Of a stretch of DNA of 64,000 nt, positions 27,177-35,756 are shown one piece after another (position 1 is the stretch's first letter; each line of letters starts with the position of its first letter). The notes under the pieces were generated by a model, which saw only the letters and a list, made by a program, of their open reading frames with translations, did not search any database and was not told the DNA's origin. The position numbers and the translations under genes were made by a program. This stretch comes from Alkalithermobacter paradoxus (GTDB lineage: Bacteria; Bacillota; Clostridia; Peptostreptococcales; Peptostreptococcaceae): contig MZGW01000003.1 in NCBI GenBank assembly GCA_002029295.1, positions 1 to 64,000 on the forward strand, read 5' to 3'.

Positions 27177-27205
27177 ATTATAATCGAGATTTTTAAATAA
27201 TTCAA
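27177..27205 (-). promoter_or_regulatory. Sigma-A promoter of the grd operon
   Basis: TTGAAT (27205-27200), a 17-nt spacer and TATAAT (27182-27177) on the minus strand, placing the transcript start near 27170, about 20 nt before the glycine aptamer. Confidence 0.85.
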
Positions 27206-27246
27206 TTCATTCCATTCTAAATTTTTCGACAATTTCGTCTATTTTT

Positions 27247-28317
27247 CTACTTTATTTCTATTAATTCGTACTTTGTACTTCCCATTCCCATATCTTCACA
27301 ATACTCAAATATGTTAGTACTATTTATATTCGGATATAACTCTTTAAACACATCTTTTCCTGAGGATTTTACTACTAAATCATAACATGCTTTATCTAGT
27401 GCAACAGGATCTGTTGAAGCTAATATCCCTATATCGTCAGCTATAGGTCTTCCTGACCAAGGAACACAATCACACATAGGTGTAATATTCATAACAAAGT
27501 TTATATAAACTACTTTATCTTTCTTGTTCAAAATAGACCCATATGCGTACTCACCCATTTTTTCTATGAATGTATCATTGTCTGTTTCCCATTGTATACT
27601 TATAGCTCTAACAGGGCATCTTGTTATGCACTCTCCACATCCATAGCATAACTCTTTATTTATGATAGCTTTATTATCCTCCATATTAATAGCAAATACA
27701 GGACAGTCCTTTACACACTTTCTACAACCAATACAAGTATCTACTGATACAGTAGGTTTAGCATCTGAATGCTGCATTTGCTTTCCTGATGCTGTAGCAC
27801 ACCCCATGGCTAAATTTTTTATACATCCTCCAAATCCAGCCATACCATGTCCCTTAAAGTGACTTATAACAATCATAGATGATGAATTGTATATCTCTCC
27901 TGCTATCTTCACCTTATCAAAATGCTTTTTGTTTATAGGAACTTCTATTACATTTTTGCTATAAAGTCCATCAGCAATTATTACTGGAGCATTAACTACA
28001 GAATATGAAAAACCATTCTCAATAGCTGTTATTAAATGATCCACAGAATTTGTTCTTGATCCTGAGTAAAGTGTGTTTGTATCAGTTAAAAATGGCTTTC
28101 CTCCAGCTTCTTTCACTTTATCAACTATTTGCCTTACATATACAGGATGAACGTAAGTTGTATTTCCCTTTTCTCCAAAATGAAGTTTTAAAGCTACATT
28201 ATCACCTTTACTTATTATATTGCCAAAATTTCCAGCATCAAATATCTTTCTTATTTTATTTGGTATGCTAGAACTTTTAGAATGTGAATGTAAATCTGTA
28301 TAATACACTTTAGACAT
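27247..28317 (-). CDS. DUF362 protein with two 4Fe-4S clusters
   Basis: 356 residues. A DUF362 domain (VALKLHFGEKGNTTYVHP near 42-59, SHFKGHGMAGFGGCIKNLAMG in the middle) is interrupted by an 8-iron ferredoxin pair: CIGCRKCVKDCP and CYGCGECITRCP (about 195-238). The DUF362 domain then resumes with ASTDPVALDKACYDLV. The family is common in anaerobes; its reaction is unknown, and an electron-transfer or Fe-S-linked role is only an inference. The gene stands alone between the DegV terminator and the grd promoter. A second DUF362 protein with a different domain order is encoded at 30533-31675. Confidence 0.85.
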   Translation of the reverse strand: MSKVYYTDLHSHSKSSSIPNKIRKIFDAGNFGNIISKGDNVALKLHFGEKGNTTYVHPVYVRQIVDKVKEAGGKPFLTDTNTLYSGSRTNSVDHLITAIENGFSYSVVNAPVIIADGLYSKNVIEVPINKKHFDKVKIAGEIYNSSSMIVISHFKGHGMAGFGGCIKNLAMGCATASGKQMQHSDAKPTVSVDTCIGCRKCVKDCPVFAINMEDNKAIINKELCYGCGECITRCPVRAISIQWETDNDTFIEKMGEYAYGSILNKKDKVVYINFVMNITPMCDCVPWSGRPIADDIGILASTDPVALDKACYDLVVKSSGKDVFKELYPNINSTNIFEYCEDMGMGSTKYELIEIK

Positions 28318-28333
28318 AACTTTTCCTCCTATA

Positions 28334-28360
28334 GTAAAAGACTGGTTTCCCAGTCTTTAT
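28334..28360 (-). terminator. Terminator after the second degV gene
   Basis: AAAGACTGG / CCAGTCTTT hairpin (28350-28358 / 28337-28345) with a short T run on the minus strand. It ends the long DUF2225-to-DegV gene cluster. Confidence 0.75.
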
Positions 28361-29199
28361 TATCTTAAGTAAAATATTGCAGCTGTTCCCGGACCTGCAT
28401 GTGTCCCTACTCCTGCTCCGATTTCTCCTATTATTATTTCTTTTGGGTTAAGTTCGTTTTGAACAACTTCTTTAAGCTTTTCTGCAATTTCTATATTATT
28501 AGCATGGGAAATCATAACAGTTTTGTCTGTAAAATCTTCTCCTCTTTTCTTAGCTATATCAATCATTTTGTCTAATACTTTTTTCTTTCCTCTTACTTGA
28601 TCAAGTGGCTTAACAAGACCATCCTCAACAGTAAGTATAGGTTTTATGTTAAGTATTGTACCTATTGCTGCTTTTGTTGCTGATAGCCTACCTCCTTTTT
28701 GTAAGTACTCTAAAGTATCCACAGTAAATATATGATCTATTTTTTCTTTCATAGTTTCTAACTTTTCCAATATTTCATTTACAGTTTTGCCCTCTTTAGC
28801 CATTTTAGCAGCTTCTATAACTAACATCCCTATCCCACTAGATAAAGCCATAGTATCAAAAGTATGTATTTTATCGCTTTCTAGCATACTCCTAGCTATA
28901 ACTGAAGATTGATATGTGCCTGAAGCTTTAGATGATGCTCCTATGTATAGTATTTCTCTTCCTTCATCTAGGTATTTTCTAAATACTGCTTCAAATTCAG
29001 CCGGAGTAATCTGAGATGTTCTAGGTAAAGTAGATGATGTTGTTAGCTTTTGATAAAATTCATCAACAGATAAATCTACTCTATCTTTATATTCACCATC
29101 TTCAAATATAATTGTAAGAGGTACAATTTCAATATCATACTCTTGCACTAATTGTGCAGGAATGTCAGACAAACTATCTGCTATTATTTTTATACTCAT
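28360..29199 (-). CDS. DegV family fatty-acid-binding protein (second copy)
   Basis: 279 residues from the ATG at 29199 (GGGAGG 6 nt upstream; a start at 29235 would overlap the preceding gene). It begins MSIKIIADSLSDIP and has the DegV segments PRTSQITPAEF, GASSKASGTYQSSVIA, DTLEYLQKGGRLS and the C-terminal GAGVGTHAGPGTAAIFY. DegV/FakB proteins bind a fatty acid; FakB partners present it to the FakA kinase for phosphorylation. Whether this one is a FakB is not shown, and no fakA is nearby. It lies 1 nt after the first DegV gene; the two are tandem paralogues. Confidence 0.9.
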   Translation of the reverse strand: MSIKIIADSLSDIPAQLVQEYDIEIVPLTIIFEDGEYKDRVDLSVDEFYQKLTTSSTLPRTSQITPAEFEAVFRKYLDEGREILYIGASSKASGTYQSSVIARSMLESDKIHTFDTMALSSGIGMLVIEAAKMAKEGKTVNEILEKLETMKEKIDHIFTVDTLEYLQKGGRLSATKAAIGTILNIKPILTVEDGLVKPLDQVRGKKKVLDKMIDIAKKRGEDFTDKTVMISHANNIEIAEKLKEVVQNELNPKEIIIGEIGAGVGTHAGPGTAAIFYLR

Positions 29200-29200
29200 A

Positions 29201-30040
29201 TTAATCCTCCCTTTCAAAGTAAATACCAACTGCACTCAATCCTGAATACGTAGCAACAGCACATCCTACGTGAGAAACCACAGTTTCACTTGGTGAAAAT
29301 CTTTCAGTTGATGCACTTTTAAGCTCTTTAAGGTATTCTTCATCATTTGCGTGATTTATACCTACTAGTTTATTATTTAAGTCTAAATTGTTACTATTTA
29401 TATAATCTATTATCCATTTAATTGCTTTTTTCCTTCCTCTTACCTTATCTTTTACAATTAATTCTCCATTTTTTAGAGTCATAATAATTTTAAGATTCAA
29501 AACATTAGATAACATATACTGAACTTTGCTTATTCTTCCGCCTTTATATACATACTCTAATGTATCAAATATTATTAAGTGCTCAATTTTCTCTGCTTTT
29601 TCTTCTATTTTCTCTTTTATCTCACCCAAAGACTTTCCATCTTTAGCCATTTTAGCTGCCTCTATAACTAAAAGTCCTTGACCTAAGGTTACTGATTTAG
29701 AATCTATAACTTCTATTTTTCTATCTTTCATTTCATTCTTTGCCATAAGTGCTGAATTATATGTTCCACTAAGCTTTGATGAAATTAAAACTGCTAAAAC
29801 TTCATCTCCATCTTTTGATAATCTATCAAAAACTTCAACAAAATCATGTGGAGTAACTTGAGACGTTTTAGGTAAAACACCATTTTTTATCTTTTCATAT
29901 ATAACATCTGTACTTATATCTATTCCATCCTTGTAGGTTTTTCCTTCTATTATTACATCTAAAGGAACTACAGTTATATCGTATTTTTCTATATACTCTT
30001 TTGGTAAATCTGCAACACTATCTGTAACTATTCTTACCAT
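29201..30040 (-). CDS. DegV family fatty-acid-binding protein (first copy)
   Basis: 279 residues from the ATG at 30040 (AGGTGG 5 nt upstream), the same length as its neighbour. It starts MVRIVTDSVADLPKEYIE and shows PKTSQVTPHDF, SSKLSGTYNSALMA, DTLEYVYKGGRIS and VGCAVATYSGLSAVGIYF. Ser in the TSQ and GTYNS motifs lies where DegV proteins contact the lipid carboxylate. The protein is clearly homologous to the next gene but diverged throughout, so the duplication is old and the two may prefer different acyl chains (inference). Confidence 0.9.
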   Translation of the reverse strand: MVRIVTDSVADLPKEYIEKYDITVVPLDVIIEGKTYKDGIDISTDVIYEKIKNGVLPKTSQVTPHDFVEVFDRLSKDGDEVLAVLISSKLSGTYNSALMAKNEMKDRKIEVIDSKSVTLGQGLLVIEAAKMAKDGKSLGEIKEKIEEKAEKIEHLIIFDTLEYVYKGGRISKVQYMLSNVLNLKIIMTLKNGELIVKDKVRGRKKAIKWIIDYINSNNLDLNNKLVGINHANDEEYLKELKSASTERFSPSETVVSHVGCAVATYSGLSAVGIYFERED

Positions 30041-30049
30041 ATGTACCAC

Positions 30050-30520
30050 CTACCTCATATTAGGATATTTAAGTTGCCTTAACCCTTCGTATACAACTAT
30101 CGATACAGAGTTTGCTAAATTTAATGATCTAGCTGCTTCTATATCCACCATAGGTATTCTTATGCAATACTCTTTATTCGCATTTAATAAGCTTTCTGGA
30201 AGACCTTTTGTTTCTTTTCCAAACACTATAAAGGTATTATCTTTATACTCTACATCACTGTGAGTTTTTTTAGCTTTGGTAGTTGCATAATAGAAAAGCC
30301 CATCTTTATATTTCTCTCTAAGCTCATCAAAACTATCATAATAAGTTATATCAACTAAATTCCAATAATCCAGTCCGCTTCTTTTTAGATATTTATCTTC
30401 AACCGAAAAACCTAATGGTCTTACTAAATGAAGTCTACTTCCTGTTGCCGCACATGTTCTTACTATATTTCCTGTATTTTGGGGTATTTCTGGTTCTACA
30501 AGTACAATATTCAAAGGCAT
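30050..30520 (-). CDS. trmL: tRNA (cytidine(34)-2'-O)-methyltransferase
   Basis: 156 residues, a compact SPOUT methyltransferase. It starts MPLNIVLVEPEIPQNTGNI, with the knot segments FVFGKETKGLP (rendered here as FIVFGKETKGLPESLL, about 107-122) and IPMVDIEAARSLNLANSVSIV at the C-terminus binding SAM. It methylates the ribose of the wobble base C34/cmnm5U34 in tRNA-Leu isoacceptors. It lies between a DUF362 gene (12 nt) and degV (start within 10 nt), within a long leftward gene cluster. Confidence 0.93.
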   Translation of the reverse strand: MPLNIVLVEPEIPQNTGNIVRTCAATGSRLHLVRPLGFSVEDKYLKRSGLDYWNLVDITYYDSFDELREKYKDGLFYYATTKAKKTHSDVEYKDNTFIVFGKETKGLPESLLNANKEYCIRIPMVDIEAARSLNLANSVSIVVYEGLRQLKYPNMR

Positions 30521-30532
30521 ACTACTCCTCCT

Positions 30533-31675
30533 TTACTTAAATATTTTATATATTAGAGGTCTTTTTATCTCAACTGCTTTCTTAGGGCATAATTCATGAC
30601 AACAAAAACACCTTATACATTTATCTAAATCTGCCTTTGGAATTTTATTTTCCATTGTTATTATTTTAGGTGGACATACTTTCTCGCATTCTCTACATCC
30701 CACACATTTTGATTCAATAAATATTGGCTTAGGCTTTAAAAGTGAATTTAATGGTCTTTCTATAAACTGTGGAACTCTTCCTCTGAAGAAATTGATACTT
30801 TTTATATTCGGGACCTTAAAATCCTTTATTATTATGTCATCTAAATTTTCACCTTTTAGTATTATATCAGAAAAATCATCTTTTAAAAGTTCTCTTTCTA
30901 TAGATCTTTGAATCGTTGGTACTTTAGCAGGGTCAAGGTTTATTATTTTACAGCCTACAACATCTAATGCATATGGGCTTTTAGACCCAATTAATACACC
31001 TACTTTTCTTGGAATCCCAGCTGATGGTCCTTCTCCTTCCATTCCTATGATTCCATCCATTATTGTCAAACTTGGATTTACATACTCACATATATCAACA
31101 AGCATGTCTGTAAAATCTTTTACATCTGGCATCTTAAAGTGGTACTCAACTTTTAACATACCTGGTATAACTCCAAATAAATTCTTAACTCCACCAGTGA
31201 AAAGAGCCATGCCGTGAGTTTTTAACTTACATAAGGATATAACATGGTCCACTTCCAAAAGTGGTTTTATAACAGTTAGTGATTTGATTATTTTTCCACT
31301 TTCATTTCTAACGTTTACATCTTCGGTATTGTAATTTAGAGTGGCTTTAGTATCCTTTAGAGCATCTTCAATCCCAGTTGCTTTATATATTGCTTTTAGA
31401 GCTTTAGGAGTATACGGTCCTCCAGGGCTGTCTCCAACTATTACTTCGCATCCCATTTCTAACAGCTTCTCACTTAGAACTCTAACAACCATAGGGTGAG
31501 TCGTAGTAGCTTCTTCAGGCCTTTTTTTCATAAGTAAATTCGTTTTTATAAGTACTTTACTTCCTGGTTTTATGTAGTTTTCAAGTCCTCCAAGATCTTT
31601 TATTAACTTCTCAAATGATTCTTTAACATTTTCATAAGAGTAATCATCACATTTTCTAACTGATACTTCCTTCAT
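30533..31675 (-). CDS. DUF362 protein with C-terminal 4Fe-4S ferredoxin domain
   Basis: 380 residues. The N-terminal ~300 residues are DUF362 (GSKVLIKTNLLMKKRPEE, GDSPGGPYTP, CKLKTHGMALFTGGVKNLFG, MDGIIGMEGEGPSAGIPRKV). A C-terminal 8-iron ferredoxin module follows with CVGCRECEKVCPP and CIRCFCCHELCPKKA (about 328-372). Here the clusters are at the end, whereas in the paralogue at 27247-28317 they are internal. The reaction is unknown. It lies 8 nt after the HAD gene and 12 nt before trmL, so it belongs to the same transcription unit. Confidence 0.88.
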   Translation of the reverse strand: MKEVSVRKCDDYSYENVKESFEKLIKDLGGLENYIKPGSKVLIKTNLLMKKRPEEATTTHPMVVRVLSEKLLEMGCEVIVGDSPGGPYTPKALKAIYKATGIEDALKDTKATLNYNTEDVNVRNESGKIIKSLTVIKPLLEVDHVISLCKLKTHGMALFTGGVKNLFGVIPGMLKVEYHFKMPDVKDFTDMLVDICEYVNPSLTIMDGIIGMEGEGPSAGIPRKVGVLIGSKSPYALDVVGCKIINLDPAKVPTIQRSIERELLKDDFSDIILKGENLDDIIIKDFKVPNIKSINFFRGRVPQFIERPLNSLLKPKPIFIESKCVGCRECEKVCPPKIITMENKIPKADLDKCIRCFCCHELCPKKAVEIKRPLIYKIFK

Positions 31676-31683
31676 ATTTCCCC

Positions 31684-32508
31684 CTAAACTATATCTAATA
31701 TATTTTGTAAAGCATTAGCAACCCCATCTTCATCGTTAGAAGTAGTTATGTAGTTTGATTTTTCTTTTACTATTTTCTCTGCATTGCCCATAGCTACTCC
31801 AACTCCTGCATATTCTATCATACTTAAATCATTATAATTGTCCCCTAATGCTATTATTTCATCTTGTTTAATATTAAGATATTGAGATAGCCTCTTTACA
31901 GCAAGACCTTTACATGCACCTTTATTCATAACTTCTATATTATTGTGCCAAGATTTACTTATCTCTAAAGTTTGTATTTGCTCAAGTTCTTTCTTGAGAT
32001 TGTTCAATTTATCTGCATCTTCATCTATTATTAAAAACTTTAAAGGATTTACTCCATTTTTTATAACACTTTTACTATCATCAACCACTTTTATATTGAT
32101 TCTATTTTCAACAGGCTGTGCTTCATTCCATTCATTATATAATAGTGAAGAATACGCTAGTTCCTTACAATAAAATCCTTCATCATCATAAAAATGATAG
32201 TAAACTCCATGTTTTTCACAAAGCTCTATTATTTTAATTGAATCTTCTTCATTCAGTATATTTTCATAAATTGTCTTACCAGTATCACTTTCTCTTATTA
32301 TGGCACCATTACAAGCTATTATAGGTGTTTTTATTCCTAATAGCTTAGCATAATGTCTAGCAGATGTATATATCCTTCCTGTAGCTATTGCCACCTTTAT
32401 TCCCATATCTTGAGCTTTCTTAAGCATAAGTTTATTTTTTTCACTAACTTCATTTTTAGAATTTAAAAGTGTTCCATCCATGTCAGTTACTATAAGTTTG
32501 TATTTCAT
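31684..32508 (-). CDS. Cof-type HAD-IIB phosphatase
   Basis: 274 residues from the ATG at 32508 (GAGG 8 nt upstream; a GTG at 32517 overlaps cobC). HAD motif I is VTDMDGTLLNS with nucleophile Asp, motif II ATGRI, motif III Lys near GACKGLAVKRL, and motif IV ALGDNYNDLSMIE. The large cap inserted between motifs II and III marks the HAD-IIB (Cof) group, which dephosphorylates sugar phosphates, nucleotides or vitamin phosphates. The substrate is not visible. Its position after cobC is suggestive but does not prove a cobamide role. Confidence 0.9.
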   Translation of the reverse strand: MKYKLIVTDMDGTLLNSKNEVSEKNKLMLKKAQDMGIKVAIATGRIYTSARHYAKLLGIKTPIIACNGAIIRESDTGKTIYENILNEEDSIKIIELCEKHGVYYHFYDDEGFYCKELAYSSLLYNEWNEAQPVENRINIKVVDDSKSVIKNGVNPLKFLIIDEDADKLNNLKKELEQIQTLEISKSWHNNIEVMNKGACKGLAVKRLSQYLNIKQDEIIALGDNYNDLSMIEYAGVGVAMGNAEKIVKEKSNYITTSNDEDGVANALQNILDIV

Positions 32509-32513
32509 CTTTT

Positions 32514-33119
32514 TCACCTCAAATGTTCAGTATTATTTAAAGTATGCATTACACCAAATCCATCTATAACTTCCACAATAGTTATACTGCAATTGTCAAT
32601 TTTAAAGTTCCAGTGGTACTCATGGTTTCTAGATAAGATGTGAGATATAGCTGATCTTATAACTCCAGAATGAGCAGATATCAAAACTGTATTATTCTTG
32701 TGTTTTGATATTATTGTATCTATCGCCTTTGATACCCTATCATGAAACTCAAGTAGACTTTCTCCACTTGGAAATTTATACGAAAAGCTGTCCTCTTTTA
32801 GTTTGTTAAAGTCATCTTCATAATTTTGCTTTATTTCGTTGAATGTAAGTCCATCAAATTTACCAAAGTTCATCTCTCTAAAATCTTCACATATCTTAAC
32901 ATCAACATTAGCATATTTACATATCTCTTTAGCTGTATGAAATGCTCTACTCAATGGACTTGAATATATATAATCAATATTTTCATCTTTTAATCTAATA
33001 GCAGTCTTTATAACCTGACTTTTCCCTACCTCACTTAATTTGCTATCTATAAATCCTGAAAGTCTCATATTCTCATTATCTTCAGTTATTCCATGTCGTA
33101 CAAATATCAGTCTTACCAT
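32514..33119 (-). CDS. cobC: Histidine phosphatase, probable alpha-ribazole phosphatase
   Basis: 201 residues from the ATG at 33119, which overlaps the cobS stop in an ATGGTAA arrangement with GGAGG upstream. Histidine phosphatase signature FVRHGITEDN (catalytic His about 10) and the second His in LISAHSGVIRSAI. Adjacent cobS and cobU make alpha-ribazole-5'-phosphate phosphatase (CobC) the likely function; cobC removes the phosphate from alpha-ribazole or from cobalamin 5'-phosphate. Other phosphoglycerate-mutase-like activities cannot be excluded from sequence alone. Confidence 0.82.
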   Translation of the reverse strand: MVRLIFVRHGITEDNENMRLSGFIDSKLSEVGKSQVIKTAIRLKDENIDYIYSSPLSRAFHTAKEICKYANVDVKICEDFREMNFGKFDGLTFNEIKQNYEDDFNKLKEDSFSYKFPSGESLLEFHDRVSKAIDTIISKHKNNTVLISAHSGVIRSAISHILSRNHEYHWNFKIDNCSITIVEVIDGFGVMHTLNNTEHLR

Positions 33120-33880
33120 GCACCTACCTCCAGACATATAAATACAAAGTATATAAGCTGAGATATTTCACATATTGATCCTAATATATCTCCTGTTATT
33201 CCACCTATTATCCTAGTTATATATTTTGTATATAATTTTACAAATATCCAAAGTATAGGTATAAACATTATATTAATAACAATTAAGCTAAATGCATTTT
33301 TGAAAATGTACCCTATAACAACCATAAAAAATATAGTTTGAAATATACATTTAGAAATCTGACCTAAATCAACTTTGCCTATAAAGGAATTTCCCATACC
33401 AGAAGGTCTAGGACTTTTAGTTTTGTAACAAGCAAATGATATAGATAATCTTCCTACTATTGGACATACAATCAAAGGGTAGTATATTCCCCTACTAATT
33501 AGCATAAATACAAATCCTATTTTTAATAATATTAAAAATAGGATTGATAGTAAGCCATTAGTTCCAAGTCTTGAATCTTTCATTATTTCTAGTATTTTAT
33601 CCTTATCTTTATAACTATATATTCCGTCAAAGGTATCTCCAAGTCCATCTAAGTGAAGTCCTCCTGTTAACAAAACTTCACTTAATAAAAATGCAACTGT
33701 TCCTATGTAATAACCAAATATTTTAATACTTGTATATGTAAAAATAAGATATAGACTTCCTAATATAAGTCCAATAAACGGAAAGTATACTACTCCCTTA
33801 TGAAACTCTTCATCAAAACCAAGATTTGCACTAATAGGAATCCTAGTTAAAAACTGCAGTATTCCAAGAAATCGTCTCAT
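33113..33880 (-). CDS. cobS: Adenosylcobinamide-GDP ribazoletransferase
   Basis: 255 residues, integral membrane with about six helices. CobS signatures: FLTRIPISANLGF at the N-terminus, the metal-binding LTGGLHLDGLGDTFDGIYS (about 71-89) and the later AIFQ-type RPSGMGNSF segment. It joins adenosylcobinamide-GDP and alpha-ribazole to finish the lower loop of B12 at the membrane. It lies 20 nt after cobU and overlaps cobC by 7 nt. cobT, cobD and corrin-ring genes are not here. Confidence 0.94.
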   Translation of the reverse strand: MRRFLGILQFLTRIPISANLGFDEEFHKGVVYFPFIGLILGSLYLIFTYTSIKIFGYYIGTVAFLLSEVLLTGGLHLDGLGDTFDGIYSYKDKDKILEIMKDSRLGTNGLLSILFLILLKIGFVFMLISRGIYYPLIVCPIVGRLSISFACYKTKSPRPSGMGNSFIGKVDLGQISKCIFQTIFFMVVIGYIFKNAFSLIVINIMFIPILWIFVKLYTKYITRIIGGITGDILGSICEISQLIYFVFICLEVGAW

Positions 33881-33900
33881 AATATAATTACCCCTTACTA

Positions 33901-34458
33901 CTACTTTATTTTTATAGGTATTCCACTTACTACAAAATATACCTCATCACTAAGGCTACTAATCCTTTGATTTATTCTTCCAGCAATATCAGTATATATC
34001 CTAGACAGTCTATTTGCTGGAACTACTCCCATACCAATTTCATTACTTACAAATACAAATTGTAAATTTGTTTTTCTTATTTCATCTATCAATAAAGTAA
34101 TTTGGTTTTGTATATACTCCTCGATACTATCAACCTCATCAGCTTTGCAGTTATCCCAATCTATATCAAAGTCAAACATAAGATTATTTATAAGTAATGT
34201 TATACAATCAAGCAAAACAACTTCATGTGACGTACTTATATCACTTATATATTTATATATATCTTTATAAACTTCATACGTTGTCCAGCTATTTGGCCTC
34301 ATTTTTCTATGTTTTTCAATTCTATCTTTCATTCCTTCATCAAATGGCACTGATGTGGCTATATAAGCTACTTTAGAGTTTTGTTCTTTGCACAGTTTTT
34401 CTGCAAATGAGCTTTTACCACTTCTAGCACCACCTGTAATCATAATTATTCTGCTCAA
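33901..34458 (-). CDS. cobU: Adenosylcobinamide kinase / guanylyltransferase
   Basis: About 185 residues. The bifunctional enzyme phosphorylates adenosylcobinamide and transfers GMP to it. P-loop TGGARSGKSSFAE near the N-terminus, AYIATSVPFDEGMKDRIEKH (split motif about 34-53) with the guanylylated His region, and VVLLDCITLLINN. The start is uncertain: a TTG at 34458 has GAGG 9 nt upstream, while the ATG at 34467 overlaps that site and an ATG at 34443 has none. It lies about 15 nt after ogt and leads directly into cobS. Confidence 0.93.
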   Translation of the reverse strand: MSRIIMITGGARSGKSSFAEKLCKEQNSKVAYIATSVPFDEGMKDRIEKHRKMRPNSWTTYEVYKDIYKYISDISTSHEVVLLDCITLLINNLMFDFDIDWDNCKADEVDSIEEYIQNQITLLIDEIRKTNLQFVFVSNEIGMGVVPANRLSRIYTDIAGRINQRISSLSDEVYFVVSGIPIKIK

Positions 34459-34472
34459 ATCAATCATCCTCT

Positions 34473-34967
34473 TTATTTTTTCTTTATATATATTCCTTCT
34501 ATCTCTAGAAGCTTAATTTTCATATCTAATCCACCAGCAAACCCAACTAAATTGTTATTACTTCCTATAACCCTATGGCAAGGTATTATTATAGGTATAC
34601 TATTTTTGTTGTTTGCATTTCCAACTGCTCTATATCCTCTATCACAACCTATTTTGTAGGCTATTTCTTTATAAGTTGCAGTTTCTCCATACGGTATTTC
34701 TATAAGTGCTTTCCACACCTTTTTCTGAAATTCTGTTCCATTTAGTATAATATCTATATTAAATTTCCTTAAGTTACCACATGCATAATCTCTTATTTGC
34801 CTTACAAAGCTGTCGTTTTCAAGTTTTGAATATGTAATTTCATCAATCTTAGATAGCTCATCTTCTATATTATCAATATTAGATAAATATAACTTAATAA
34901 CTTTTCCACCTTTAGATGCTATGCACATCTCCCCTATATTAGTATCGAATCTACAATAGTATATCAC
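34473..34967 (-). CDS. ogt: Methylated-DNA--protein-cysteine methyltransferase
   Basis: 164 residues. The alkyl-acceptor active site IIPCHRVIGSNNNLVGFAGG is intact (Cys about 132), preceded by the helix-turn-helix WKALIEIPYGETATYKEIA and the Arg finger region GCDRGYRAVGNANNKN. It repairs O6-alkylguanine in a suicide reaction. There is no Ada-type regulatory domain. Its start overlaps the end of the DUF2225 gene by 17 nt, implying translational coupling, and cobU follows closely. Confidence 0.94.
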   Translation of the reverse strand: MIYYCRFDTNIGEMCIASKGGKVIKLYLSNIDNIEDELSKIDEITYSKLENDSFVRQIRDYACGNLRKFNIDIILNGTEFQKKVWKALIEIPYGETATYKEIAYKIGCDRGYRAVGNANNKNSIPIIIPCHRVIGSNNNLVGFAGGLDMKIKLLEIEGIYIKKK

Positions 34968-35649
34968 TATTATTTTCTCCTTTGTTACTCTTATATTCTT
35001 CTGATGCTAATCTCCACTGATCTCTTGTTAGATTTTCTATTTGTCTATTTCTTTTTATACCAGGGTCTTTCAAAGCTATCCCAAACCAATTAATTGCCTC
35101 TTTATAATTGTGTAGTCTTCTATTTATCTCACCTATTAAGTATGCTAATACGTATGATTCCATTTCATATGATTCTTTAGAAAATGAATACTCAAAGCAT
35201 TCTAGAGCATGTTTTAAAAACTTATCTTCCATATCCTTATCATTTTTATATCTATAAAGCCATGCTATTTTCAAACATACATTACCTATATAAGATTTCT
35301 CCCAATTTAACAAATTCCCTTCATAAAGTGCTAATTTATATGCCTTTATCGAATCATCTAAACTTCTTTCACTTCCAAAATCCTTATATTCCCACTTTGG
35401 CATTATATTTTCCTTTATGATGCTGATTTCTGATTTTTTTATTAATGTAAATTTAGTTTCAGTAGCAGCATATCCGCATTTTGGACATACAAACACTCCG
35501 TAAAAGTATGGATTAACAGTTTTATAATGAATGCAAAGGTCAGAATCTCTCTTTAAAGTTCTTATAGCTGAAGATCTAACTTTCTTAGTATTGAAATTAT
35601 TGTTACATACAGGGCATTTAATTTTCTTGTCGTATAGTTCATTGTTCAA
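34951..35649 (-). CDS. DUF2225 zinc-ribbon/TPR-like protein
   Basis: 232 residues from the TTG at 35649, which has GAGG 8 nt upstream; the GTG at 35658 overlaps that site. Two Cys pairs, CPVCNNNF near the N-terminus and CPKCGYAA about 45 residues later, should bind one or two metal ions. The rest is helical and TPR-like (YVLAYLIGEINRRLHNYKEA). The DUF2225 family is widespread in Clostridia and unassigned. It is the first gene of a leftward cluster running to the DegV genes. Confidence 0.85.
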   Translation of the reverse strand: MNNELYDKKIKCPVCNNNFNTKKVRSSAIRTLKRDSDLCIHYKTVNPYFYGVFVCPKCGYAATETKFTLIKKSEISIIKENIMPKWEYKDFGSERSLDDSIKAYKLALYEGNLLNWEKSYIGNVCLKIAWLYRYKNDKDMEDKFLKHALECFEYSFSKESYEMESYVLAYLIGEINRRLHNYKEAINWFGIALKDPGIKRNRQIENLTRDQWRLASEEYKSNKGENNSDILL

Positions 35650-35672
35650 GTTTCTCACCTCTTTAAAAATAG

Positions 35673-35713
35673 ACTATGGGGATATGTTACTATTTTTATA
35701 ATAAACCCCATAG
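35673..35713 (-). terminator. Likely terminator after the VanW-family gene
   Basis: CTATGGGG / CCCCATAG arms (35706-35713 / 35674-35681) with a 24-nt loop, followed by a CTATTTTT tract on the minus strand. It lies about 45 nt past the VanW stop and just before the DUF2225 gene. Confidence 0.6.
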
Positions 35714-35756
35714 CCTACAATGTCAAAATTATATGGTGATAAAGTACTATTTAGTT

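Noticed and set aside
35650..35756. Possible cobalamin riboswitch before the cluster containing cobU-cobS-cobC
   Set aside because: The upstream gap is only about 100 nt, holds a terminator and shows no B12-box.
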